From: an uncultured Campylobacter sp.
Lineage (GTDB): Bacteria; Campylobacterota; Campylobacteria; Campylobacterales; Campylobacteraceae
Assembly (NCBI RefSeq): GCF_963518785.1
Contig: NZ_CAUQKJ010000001.1
Coordinates: 314,385-378,384 of the forward strand
Direction: 5' to 3'
DNA length: 64,000 bases
A model generated the notes under the pieces. It made no database searches. It was not told the origin of the DNA and saw nothing but the letters and a program-made list of their open reading frames with translations. Made by a program: the position numbers and the translations under genes. The number at the start of each line of letters is the position of its first letter. The stretch's first letter is position 1. Positions 16,483-24,734 of this stretch are shown here, piece after piece.

Positions 16483-19400
16483 ATGAGCTTATTTAGGTTT
16501 TCCATTGCAGCGGCGGGAGCGTTTTGTTTATGCGCGGCCACTTTAGCTGCACAGGACGATAGCGAAGGTGGCTCCCAAAATTTAGGGCAGATCAATGTTA
16601 CGGGAAACGTAGAAAGCGACCCGCTTACCAAAAAAGTCGGCGAAACAAAAAAGAGCGCCAAAACGCTAGAAAAGCAGCAAGTCTCCGACACTAGAGACCT
16701 CGTAAAATATGAAACGGGGGTTAGCGTCGTAGAGGCGGGCAGGATGGGTTCTAGCGGCTACTCGATCCGCGGAGTGGACGAAAACCGCGTCGCCATCACG
16801 ATAGACGGACTTCATCAAGCAGAGACTTTAAGCTCGCAAGGCTTTAAAGAGATCTTTGAAGGATATGGAAATTTTAATAACACTAGAAACGGCATCGAGA
16901 TGGAAAACGTCAAACAAGCTACTATCACCAAGGGCGCAGACTCGATAAAAGCGGGTTCTGGCGCACTTGGAGGCTCCGTTATGTTCGAGACCAAGGATGC
17001 ACGGGATTATTTAATCGATAAAAATTGGTTTTATGGCTTTAAAGCTGGTATTTCTAGCAGAGATAAGGAGAAAATGAGATCTCATACTCTAGCTGCGAAA
17101 GTTAATTGGTTTGACTTTTTAGTAATCAGAACAGATAGAAATTCTCACGAGCTTAGAAACTACGGATACGGCACCTACGACGATAGCGTAAGAGGAAGGG
17201 AGAGGGAGCAAACTGATCCTTATACTATCAAAAAAGAGAGCACCTTAGTTAAAATATCCTTTCAGCCAAATGATGAAAATAGAATTACCCTCATGAATGA
17301 TGATTCTAAAAATAGATCGAAAGGCAACGACTACTCATATACGCTCTATCCAAGATCAATCACTAATCCCGATTTTTTCGAAAGCAAGCTCGGAGAGAGA
17401 TACACGGACGATCTTAGTAAGAGAGAAAATAGAGGTATCGCTTACGAAAATTTTACCGAAACGCCGCTTTGGGATAGCGTAAAATTTTCATTCTCTAATC
17501 AAAGAATCAAACAAAGAGCCAGAACGGAGGAGTATTGCAGAGGCGATAATTGCGCAGAAATAGCAAATCCTATAATAAAAAGAGATGGCAACAATAATAT
17601 AGTAGACTCAAACGGAAACGAATTTAACATAGATAGAGGCGGTCCGGGAGGAATGACGAGATTAATTGATTCAAATGGAAAAACGTATTTATCGGGTTAT
17701 GCCATTCCAAATATAAGTAATATGAAATTAAACTGCGAAGAATTTAACTGTAACGGTCCGTTAACGCTTTATAGAATTCCCTTCAATTCTGATCCAATAG
17801 AAAAAATGAGTCTACCCCTAAATAATCCAACCTATAATTTTACGGGTTCAAATGGAAAGAATTATGAATTTGATATACACGAAGAGACCTTAAACGGAAA
17901 GAGATATAAGGTAATTAAACCTAGTTATACTAATGGCATAGTCAAACAAGATTCTAATGAATTTAATATGCTTTTACCAAACTCACAGGGCTATCTTGAA
18001 AGAGACTGGAAAGAAAGGGATCTAAATACCGATACTAAGCAGTTTGATCTGGATTTTAGCAAAGATTTTAATCTTTTGAGTGTGGAAAATAGCCTTTCAT
18101 ATGGATTAAAATATATAAAAACCAATAAATCTATGGTAAATAGAGCGGGTTTTGACGCTACGAATCCTCAGTGGTGGGCAGATACAGCTCCAGGTGATTG
18201 CCAAGGTGCAGATGCATTCAATGCACTGAAATGCCCTAAAACCGAGCCTGAAACGTCATTTTTAATACCTGTCGAAAGCAAGAACGGAGTCTTTCACGTA
18301 GCGGACGACGTTATAGTAAATGACTTTTTTGATTTCAATCTAGCCTATAGATACGATAGAGTAAGATACAAACCCGGCTATGTTCCGGGCAAAACTCCAA
18401 AGATCCCTGACGGTATGGTTGAGGGATTATTTATACCGCTTGCTAAAAATCCGCTTCCGGAGCCTAAGTGGAGCGACTATCCAAATTGGTCGGATTATGT
18501 GGCAGCCAGGAACGCATACCTAGCAAAGCAAGCCGAAGTCGATGCGCTGAATGCAACGAATGCTGAGCGAAATATAGAGTACATGTCAAAGCCGAAGGAG
18601 TATAAAAACAACTCCTATGCCGTGGGTTTAAATTTTAACCCTCTTGAGTTTGTGAGAATTCAAACAAAATATTCCAAAGCCTTTAGGGCTCCTACTACGG
18701 ATGAGCTATATCTTGCGTTTAAGCATCCCGACTTTACGATAAAGCCGAATGTGGATCTAAGACCCGAAATAGCTAAAACCAAAGAGGTTGCCGTTACCTT
18801 TCATAGCGAAAGTCAGAGTTATATTACGATTAGCAGATTCAAAACGGACTATCAAGACTTCTTAGACTTGGAATACCAAGGCACAAAAAGAGTAAATACA
18901 AACGCAAATAGCGCGCTTGATTTTGATATGTATCAAAACGTAAATAGACAAAGAGCTAAAGTAAACGGCATAGAGATAAGCTCTAAATTTAATCTAAGCG
19001 ATATCTCCGATAGTCTGGGCGGATTTTATGTAGGATATAAATTTACGAAACAAAAGGGTAAAATTTTAACAGATGATGACGGTTTGGTGCCGATGAATGC
19101 GATACAGCCCAAGACTTCGGTATATAACGTAGGCTACGCCGAGAAAAATGACAAATTCGGAGTTGATATATACCTTACGACCGTATCGGCTAAAAAGCCC
19201 GAAGATACCTACAATATGTTTTGGAAAAACGAAAAGCAAAGCGGAGATCCTATAAACGGACATCCGGTAACCGATTACAGAGCGCACTGGTTAAGCTCCA
19301 GCTACAAAGTACTAGACCTAGTAACATACGTCAAGCCAACTAAAAATTTAACCTTCAGATTCGGCTGCTACAACATAACGGACGAAAAGTATCTAACTTG

Positions 19401-19527
19401 GGAATCTGCCAGATCGGTAAGGTCTTTCGGCACCACGAATATGGTTCGCAAATCAGATAGTCTGGGCATAAACCGCTTCTACGCCCCGGGGCGAAATTTT
19501 AAGCTGACCTTCGAACTTACCTTGTAA
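16483..19527 (+). CDS. TonB-dependent haem/haemoglobin (transferrin/lactoferrin) family outer-membrane receptor
   Basis: Outer-membrane beta-barrel that takes up an iron-containing ligand using TonB-ExbBD energy. AAAAGGA precedes ATG 16483. A signal peptide (MSLFRFSIAAAGAFCLCAAT, then LAAQDD) is followed by a TonB box-like LGQINVTG and the plug domain: DTRDLVKYETGVSVVE, GSSGYSIRGVDENRVAITID and ITKGADSIKAGSGALGGSV. That plug pattern is characteristic of the haemoglobin/transferrin/lactoferrin receptor family. FRAPTTDELYLAFKHPDF in the late barrel and the final GRNFKLTFELTL, ending in a hydrophobic residue as barrels do, complete it. At 1014 aa it is on the long side, with large extracellular loops; CRGDNC sits in one of them. 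The ligand is unproven. A perfect terminator-like hairpin follows. Confidence 0.9.
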   Translation: MSLFRFSIAAAGAFCLCAATLAAQDDSEGGSQNLGQINVTGNVESDPLTKKVGETKKSAKTLEKQQVSDTRDLVKYETGVSVVEAGRMGSSGYSIRGVDENRVAITIDGLHQAETLSSQGFKEIFEGYGNFNNTRNGIEMENVKQATITKGADSIKAGSGALGGSVMFETKDARDYLIDKNWFYGFKAGISSRDKEKMRSHTLAAKVNWFDFLVIRTDRNSHELRNYGYGTYDDSVRGREREQTDPYTIKKESTLVKISFQPNDENRITLMNDDSKNRSKGNDYSYTLYPRSITNPDFFESKLGERYTDDLSKRENRGIAYENFTETPLWDSVKFSFSNQRIKQRARTEEYCRGDNCAEIANPIIKRDGNNNIVDSNGNEFNIDRGGPGGMTRLIDSNGKTYLSGYAIPNISNMKLNCEEFNCNGPLTLYRIPFNSDPIEKMSLPLNNPTYNFTGSNGKNYEFDIHEETLNGKRYKVIKPSYTNGIVKQDSNEFNMLLPNSQGYLERDWKERDLNTDTKQFDLDFSKDFNLLSVENSLSYGLKYIKTNKSMVNRAGFDATNPQWWADTAPGDCQGADAFNALKCPKTEPETSFLIPVESKNGVFHVADDVIVNDFFDFNLAYRYDRVRYKPGYVPGKTPKIPDGMVEGLFIPLAKNPLPEPKWSDYPNWSDYVAARNAYLAKQAEVDALNATNAERNIEYMSKPKEYKNNSYAVGLNFNPLEFVRIQTKYSKAFRAPTTDELYLAFKHPDFTIKPNVDLRPEIAKTKEVAVTFHSESQSYITISRFKTDYQDFLDLEYQGTKRVNTNANSALDFDMYQNVNRQRAKVNGIEISSKFNLSDISDSLGGFYVGYKFTKQKGKILTDDDGLVPMNAIQPKTSVYNVGYAEKNDKFGVDIYLTTVSAKKPEDTYNMFWKNEKQSGDPINGHPVTDYRAHWLSSSYKVLDLVTYVKPTKNLTFRFGCYNITDEKYLTWESARSVRSFGTTNMVRKSDSLGINRFYAPGRNFKLTFELTL

Positions 19528-19535
19528 ATTTCAAT

Positions 19536-19572
19536 AAAATTTGGACTAAATTTAATATCTAGTCCAAATTTT
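19536..19572 (+). terminator. Terminator-like hairpin after TonB receptor
   Basis: AAAATTTGGACTA and TAGTCCAAATTTT form a 13-bp perfect stem with an 11-base loop, starting eight bases after the receptor stop. The stem itself ends in T4. Confidence 0.75.
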
Positions 19573-20219
19573 GATCTTTAAAATTCTAAACGGCTCGGTA
19601 AAACCGCAGCTACTTTTTGAGCGTATAAACAAGAGTGCCGCTTATCAAATCTCTCAGCTGCTTTCCAGATCGGCAAAAGTTTATATAAAAAGAGTGGGTT
19701 AAATTTTATTCTGCGACGATCTAGCGAAAAATTTATAGAATTTTATAAAACGCGTAACTGCACAAATGCCGCTGCACTTTCGGTATAGAAATTTTACCGC
19801 TATCTGAGGCTTACCAATTACATGGTATCGTCTGATTTTGTGGTGTTTTTAAATTTTAAAATTTTACGTAGCGCGGCAGCCCAAAGGCTCCTGTCTGCTA
19901 TGATGTCAGCTCTGTAATTTTGCAATGACGCCCGCGGTCTCTTTCAAAATTAAGATAGCGAATTTTGAAATTTTAACTGCGATCTCTATGAAACCTTTTG
20001 GCCCACGGAATTTTTCTGCCATTAGTTTGTAGAGCTCCGATCCTCGTCGCACCATTTCACGCAATCTAGTTTTAAAAAATCTTTATTTAATAACCCAAGG
20101 CTGTTTAGCTTAACTGCCGAAAAAATAAACAAAAAACCAAGCGCAGGCTTCAGGTAAAATTTGCGCGGAATTTAAAATATTTTAAAATTTGAGAATTTGT
20201 AGAATTTAAATTTAAAGAT

Positions 20220-20250
20220 AAATTTTGACCGAACGGATCGGTCAAAATTT
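20220..20250 (-). terminator. Terminator-like hairpin after ppa
   Basis: AAATTTTGACCGA and TCGGTCAAAATTT form a 13-bp perfect stem with a 5-base loop. It lies 35 bases beyond the ppa stop on the minus strand and fits an intrinsic terminator whose T-run is in the stem. Confidence 0.75.
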
Positions 20251-20285
20251 GATTAAATTTTAGCGCCGAGTGCGCAAAAAGGAGA

Positions 20286-20804
20286 TTATTTATAAGCCTT
20301 GATCGCTTTGTCTAGAATTTTCTCCGCTTCCGCGGCGCTTGCAAAGTCCTTTACTTTGACCCATTTATTCGGCTCTAAAAGCTTGTAGGTTTCGAAGAAA
20401 TTTTTGATCTTATCCAGCGTCGCTTTAGGCAGATCGGCGACCCCTTTAATGCCCTCATATCGCGGATCGATCTTGCTAACCGGCACGGCAAGCAGCTTCT
20501 CGTCCATGCCGCTTTCGTCCTCCATCATCAAAACGCCGATTAGGCGGCACGGGATCACGCTACCGGCGGCAAGCGGGTATTCGTTTAGCACCAAAACATC
20601 TGCAGGATCGCCGTCGTCTGCCAAGGTATTGGGCACGAAGCCGTAATTTGCCGGGTAAAACATCGCGCCGTATAGCACGCGATCTACGCAGAGCGCGCCG
20701 CTTGCTTTGTCGATCTCGTATTTGATATTCGAGCCGTAAGGTATCTCGATTACTGCGTTGATTTTATCGGGGTTTGAGCCCACTTTTATCTTTGAAAGAT
20801 CCAT
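20286..20804 (-). CDS. ppa: Inorganic pyrophosphatase (family I)
   Basis: Soluble Mg-dependent hydrolase that splits pyrophosphate from biosynthetic reactions into two phosphates. The protein shows NAVIEIPYGSNIKYEIDK at the N-terminus (basic active-site residue), YGFVPNTLADDGDPADVLVL with the DxDxxD metal-binding aspartates of the family I signature, and FFETYKLLEPNKWVKV near the end. At 172 aa it is the normal bacterial hexameric form. It lies downstream of the BOF-protein gene on the same strand with a 9-bp gap, and a strong hairpin follows. In C. jejuni, as I recall, ppa is also next to adk-aspS. Confidence 0.96.
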   Translation of the reverse strand: MDLSKIKVGSNPDKINAVIEIPYGSNIKYEIDKASGALCVDRVLYGAMFYPANYGFVPNTLADDGDPADVLVLNEYPLAAGSVIPCRLIGVLMMEDESGMDEKLLAVPVSKIDPRYEGIKGVADLPKATLDKIKNFFETYKLLEPNKWVKVKDFASAAEAEKILDKAIKAYK

Positions 20805-20813
20805 AGTTTTCCT

Positions 20814-21170
20814 TTATTTAGAATTTAAAATCTTGATATTTTTCACGTCTATCGTCGTGTTTGTAAAATCTTTGTCGATCTCGCCGCTAATTCGCACGAG
20901 CGTATTTTCATCCACGCTCACGCCGCGCCAAACGTCATCATCGATCTCAACCTCGATGTTATCGCCGTTTTGATCCACAAATCTATAATGCTCGTGTTTG
21001 AGTTGAGATTTTATCTTGCCGTCGATTACGACAAAAGAATCATCTCTTAATTTAAGCGCTTCTTTGACGCTTAACGGCTGAGTTTGCGCCGCGGAGCCGC
21101 TTGGCACAAACCCGCCCGCGGCGAATGCAGCCGCGCACAAAGCCATACTAAGTAAAAATTTTCTAACCAT
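20814..21170 (-). CDS. Periplasmic BOF/YgiW-type OB-fold protein
   Basis: Small exported protein of the NirD/YgiW/YdeI (BOF) family, single OB-fold domains in the periplasm linked to stress tolerance in other bacteria. I chose the ATG at 21170 because AAGGAT precedes it and the translation begins with a good signal peptide (MVRKFLLSMALCAAAFAAGG); the frame is open 25 codons further upstream but without such features. The domain spans residues ~35-118 with the strand pattern DDSFVVIDGKIKSQLKHEHY, FVDQNGDNIEVEID and NTLVRISGEIDKDF, typical of BOF proteins. It is sandwiched between adk and ppa and likely co-transcribed with ppa. Ligand unknown. Confidence 0.85.
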   Translation of the reverse strand: MVRKFLLSMALCAAAFAAGGFVPSGSAAQTQPLSVKEALKLRDDSFVVIDGKIKSQLKHEHYRFVDQNGDNIEVEIDDDVWRGVSVDENTLVRISGEIDKDFTNTTIDVKNIKILNSK

Positions 21171-21442
21171 ATCTATCCTTAAAATTTTAATCTCTGCATC
21201 CACAAACAGATCCAAAATTTCATTAAATTTAAAATCCGCTTGCATTTGACGCTCGCATTTAAATTTACACAGCGGGCTACTTAAATTTACGCTTAAATTT
21301 TAATTATCTCGCGCAACGGCAAGCTATAAATTTAAAGGTACGCTCGCTTCGGAGGCGCATTAAATTTAAGCACGATCTGCGCCGCTTGCGATGCAAAAAA
21401 GAAGCTGGGTGCGCTTTAAATTTAAGCCACCATCCAAGCGCG

Positions 21443-22024
21443 CTAGCCTAATTTTTCGATCTGCGCGGCGATTATAGCATTTATGTCCGCTACGATCTCC
21501 TCGACCGTGCGCTCGCCGTTTACGCTGTAAAATACGCCCGCGTCGCCGTAAAATTTACGGATATCCTCGATCGGCTCTGAAAATACCGCCATGCGGTTTT
21601 TAAAGACCTCCTCGTTATCGTCCGCTCCGCGAGCGCGTCCTAAAACACGCTCCTTGGCGACCTCCTCGCTGACGCACACTTCGATGACTGCGCTAAGATT
21701 TACATCATCGTCGCCTCGCAGCACCTCGTCTAGTTTATTCATCTGCTCGACGCTTCTTGGATAGCCGTCGATGATGATGAAGTCTTTAGGCGAGCTTTTA
21801 ATCGCGCTAACGATAGCATTTACGACGATATCAAGCGGCACGAGATTGCCTTTAGAAATGAAGCCATCTATCTGCCTGCCCAGAGCGCTGCCGCTTGCTA
21901 CCTCGGCGCGTAGCAGATCGCCCGTGGAGTAGTGCTCGATGCTTTGATTCATCTGAGCGATCATACTCGCATCGGTCGTTTTGCCGCTGCCAGGAGCGCC
22001 GATGATTAGAAAAAGGCTTTTCAT
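21443..22024 (-). CDS. adk: Adenylate kinase
   Basis: Interconverts ATP + AMP and 2 ADP in the cytosol. The P-loop GAPGSGKT spans residues 9-16 (MKSLFLIIGAPGSGKTTDAS). AMP-binding elements (YSTGDLLRAEVASGS) and DGYPRSVEQMNKLDEVL, which carries the conserved Arg, follow. The LID is the short type without zinc cysteines (VLGRARGADDNEEVFKNRM). The 193 aa agree with the epsilonproteobacterial enzyme. The start ATG overlaps the aspS stop by four bases (ATGA), so the two are translationally coupled. Confidence 0.96.
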   Translation of the reverse strand: MKSLFLIIGAPGSGKTTDASMIAQMNQSIEHYSTGDLLRAEVASGSALGRQIDGFISKGNLVPLDIVVNAIVSAIKSSPKDFIIIDGYPRSVEQMNKLDEVLRGDDDVNLSAVIEVCVSEEVAKERVLGRARGADDNEEVFKNRMAVFSEPIEDIRKFYGDAGVFYSVNGERTVEEIVADINAIIAAQIEKLG

Positions 22025-23775
22025 TTTTGCTCCTTCTTATGAAGCCTAAGACCTAGCTCGCGAAGCTGCTCGTCTGTAACGACGCTAGGGGCTTTGGTGA
22101 GCGGACACTGCGCGCGCTGCGTTTTAGGAAACGCGATGACCTCGCGGATACTGCTTGAGCCGGTAACCAGCATCATCAGCCTATCAAAGCCGATCGCGAT
22201 ACCTCCGTGCGGAGGCGCGCCGAAGCTTAGCGCATCGAGCAGGAAGCCGAATTTCTCTCTCTGCTCCGCAGGCTCGATCTTAAGCAGCCTAAAGACCTTT
22301 TCTTGAATGTCCGCTTTGTGGATCCTGATACTGCCGCCGCCAAGCTCGATGCCGTTTAACACGACGTCGTAGGCGATCGACGTGATATCCTCCAAATCGG
22401 GCTCATCGGGATTGTTCGGCATAGTGAAAGGATGGTGCATCGCAGAGTAGCTGCCGTCGTCGTTTTGCTCAAACATAGGGAAATTTACGACCCACAAAAA
22501 CTCAAGCCTGTTCGGATCGATCAGACCGAGCTCGTTTGCGAGGAAAATTCTAAATCTGCCCATATAATCAAGCACGATTTTCTTTTTGCCAGCGCCGAAA
22601 AATACGACGTCGCCGACCTTTAGCTCGCAGCGGCTGATGAGTTCGTCCAGCTCGCTTTTTTCAAAGAATTTTACCAGCGGCCCCTTTAGCCCGTCCTCTT
22701 TTACTTGGATAAACGCAAGTCCCTGCGCGCCGAATTTTTTCACGTATTCCTCAAAGCCTTGCATCTGGCGTTTGCTAAATTTCAGATCGCCGCCCTCGAC
22801 TTTGAGCGCTTTAACACGGTTAGCCTTGCGGTCTTTGGCTAAATTTGAAAAAATTTCGTTGCTCGATTTTTCAAAAATATCGGCTACGTCGATGAAAGGC
22901 ATATCGTAGCGCAGATCGGGTTTGTCGCTGCCGTAAAGCTCCATCGCGTCTTTATACTCCATATGTCTAAAAGGAGTGACGATCTCGCGGCCGCAGGATT
23001 TGAAAATATCCTTTAAAACCTCCTCGGCTACGCGCATTACGTCGTATTGGGTATTGAAGCTCATCTCGATATCGATCTGCGTAAATTCCGGCTGACGGTC
23101 GGCGCGCAGGTCCTCGTCGCGAAAGCAGCGCGCGATCTGGAAGTATTTATCAAAGCCCGAGCACATCAAAAGCTGTTTAAAAAGCTGCGGACTTTGCGGG
23201 AGCGCGTAAAAGCTGCCCGGATAGACGCGGCTAGGCACCAGATAATCCCTAGCGCCTTCAGGCGTCGCGCGCGTTAAGATCGGCGTTTCGACCTCCACAA
23301 AGCCTAGCCTATCAAGAGCATTTCGCGCGGCGATCGCAGCCTTGGAGCGCATTTTAAATTTATCGAAGCTGCCCTCTGCACGCAGATCCAAAAAGCGGTA
23401 TTTTAGCTTAGTTTCCTCGTTGACGCTTTTATCACCGATTACGAAAGGAAGCGGCTTGCTCGGATTTTCGATCTCTAAACTTTCTACTACGACTTCGATA
23501 TCGCCGGTTTTTAAATTTGGATTTTCCAGCCCCTCGCCGCGAGCGCGGATCTTGCCAACGGCTTTTAGGACAAATTCGTTTCGCACGGTATTTGCTACCT
23601 CGTATGCCGAGTGGCTATCTTTGGGATCACAGACTAGCTGTAACAGCCCGCTTCGGTCGCGCAAATCTATAAAAATCACGCCGCCGTGGTCGCGGTAAGA
23701 ATTTACCCAGCCGCACACGGTTACACTTTTGCCGATATCGTTTTTACTCAAATCGGCGCAATAATGACTTCGCAA
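22021..23775 (-). CDS. aspS: Aspartyl-tRNA synthetase, probably non-discriminating (Asp/Asn)
   Basis: Class II synthetase that charges tRNA-Asp; by family knowledge the Campylobacter/Helicobacter enzyme also mischarges tRNA-Asn, corrected by GatCAB. I set the start at TTG 23775: AAAGGAG precedes it at proper spacing and it yields LRSHYCADLSKNDIGKSVTV, the family N-terminus, whereas an ATG 33 bases upstream lies before that ribosome binding site. The OB domain includes GWVNSYRDHGGVIFIDLRDR. Class II motifs follow: motif 2 FRDEDLRADRQPEFTQID, the GAD insertion after it, and motif 3 GIAIGFDRLMML. The length is 585 aa. It is divergent from nadK with an 83-bp shared gap. Confidence 0.95.
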   Translation of the reverse strand: MRSHYCADLSKNDIGKSVTVCGWVNSYRDHGGVIFIDLRDRSGLLQLVCDPKDSHSAYEVANTVRNEFVLKAVGKIRARGEGLENPNLKTGDIEVVVESLEIENPSKPLPFVIGDKSVNEETKLKYRFLDLRAEGSFDKFKMRSKAAIAARNALDRLGFVEVETPILTRATPEGARDYLVPSRVYPGSFYALPQSPQLFKQLLMCSGFDKYFQIARCFRDEDLRADRQPEFTQIDIEMSFNTQYDVMRVAEEVLKDIFKSCGREIVTPFRHMEYKDAMELYGSDKPDLRYDMPFIDVADIFEKSSNEIFSNLAKDRKANRVKALKVEGGDLKFSKRQMQGFEEYVKKFGAQGLAFIQVKEDGLKGPLVKFFEKSELDELISRCELKVGDVVFFGAGKKKIVLDYMGRFRIFLANELGLIDPNRLEFLWVVNFPMFEQNDDGSYSAMHHPFTMPNNPDEPDLEDITSIAYDVVLNGIELGGGSIRIHKADIQEKVFRLLKIEPAEQREKFGFLLDALSFGAPPHGGIAIGFDRLMMLVTGSSSIREVIAFPKTQRAQCPLTKAPSVVTDEQLRELGLRLHKKEQK

Positions 23776-23821
23776 ATTTACTCCTTTAAAATTATTTGTA
23801 AAACGCAAGTATAGTTAAATT

Positions 23822-23850
23822 TTGCTTTTACAAAGCTAATTTTTTATAAA
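23822..23850 (+). promoter_or_regulatory. Candidate nadK promoter very close to the start codon
   Basis: TTGCTT (23822-23827) and TATAAA (23845-23850) are separated by 17 bases. The nadK ATG begins nine bases after the -10 box and no Shine-Dalgarno sequence is present, so the transcript may be leaderless or nearly so. Confidence 0.5.
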
Positions 23851-23858
23851 ATAAAACT

Positions 23859-24734
23859 ATGGAAAATAAAATTCATAAAAACCTTAAATTCGCGGGGCTA
23901 ATAGCCAAAAAATCAGAAGAGATTCGCCCCGTCGTGGAGCAAATTTGCGAAATTTTAAAAGCGCAAGGTATCGAGCTTTTGCTTGAAGAGGACGGAGCGG
24001 AATTTTTCGGCCTTAAGCCGCATACGCTTGCAGAAATTTTAAAAAAGACCAATTTTTTAATCAGCCTCGGCGGTGACGGCACGCTCATCGGGCTTGCGAG
24101 GCTGCTAAGCGACAAAAACGCGTTTATTTTGGGCATCAACGCGGGCACTCTCGGGTTTTTAACGGATGTGCAGCCTAGCGAATTTGCGAAATTTTTAAAG
24201 GAATTTTTGCGCGGCGAATACGAGATCGAGCGCCCGTTTTTACTCGAAGTGATACTGGAAAACGGCAGCGGCAAGATCGTCCGCAAGACCGCATTTAACG
24301 ACGTCGTAATCACCCGTAGCCATATCTCTTCGATGGCGAAGATCGACGCGTTTTTAAATAGAAAATATTTCAATACCTACTATGGCGACGGCGTGATCGT
24401 AAGCTCCGCCGTGGGCTCGACCGCGTATAATATGAGCGCGAACGGATCTATCGTCTATCCGCTGTGCGACGTGTTTTGCGTCACGCCGATCTGCTCGCAC
24501 AGCCTAACGCAGCGGCCTTTGATCTTGCCAAAAGAGTATCTCGTGAGTTTCAAAAACGCCGGAAACTCCGAAGTTAGCGTCGTCATCGATGGACAAGACG
24601 TTTTTGATATGGCGGAATTTCACAGCGTGAGCGTTAAAATTTCGCACGCCAAGGCAAATTTAATAAAACGCAGAAACTACGATTATTTCGACGTTTTAAA
24701 AGCCAAACTCAGATGGGGGCACGGCGGATGCTAG
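23859..24734 (+). CDS. nadK: NAD kinase
   Basis: Phosphorylates NAD to NADP using ATP or polyphosphate. The catalytic GGDG motif is at residues 71-74 (ISLGGDGTLIGLARLL) and is followed by ILGINAGTLGFLTDV, then SSAVGSTAYNMSANGS in the NAD-binding domain and CSHSLTQRPLILP near the C-terminal beta sandwich. The length, 291 aa, is typical. There is no ribosome binding site before ATG 23859 and a -10 box lies nine bases upstream, suggesting leaderless initiation. The gene overlaps recN by seven bases. The order aspS-nadK-recN fits what I recall of C. jejuni. Confidence 0.95.
   Translation: MENKIHKNLKFAGLIAKKSEEIRPVVEQICEILKAQGIELLLEEDGAEFFGLKPHTLAEILKKTNFLISLGGDGTLIGLARLLSDKNAFILGINAGTLGFLTDVQPSEFAKFLKEFLRGEYEIERPFLLEVILENGSGKIVRKTAFNDVVITRSHISSMAKIDAFLNRKYFNTYYGDGVIVSSAVGSTAYNMSANGSIVYPLCDVFCVTPICSHSLTQRPLILPKEYLVSFKNAGNSEVSVVIDGQDVFDMAEFHSVSVKISHAKANLIKRRNYDYFDVLKAKLRWGHGGC

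Larger units (their letters stand above)
19528..20285. other. Intergenic region between convergent TonB receptor and ppa
   Basis: No gene is supportable. It is bounded by two 13-bp perfect hairpins, one after each convergent gene. The interior has no start with a ribosome binding site and no recognisable product; it may include decayed sequence. Confidence 0.5.
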
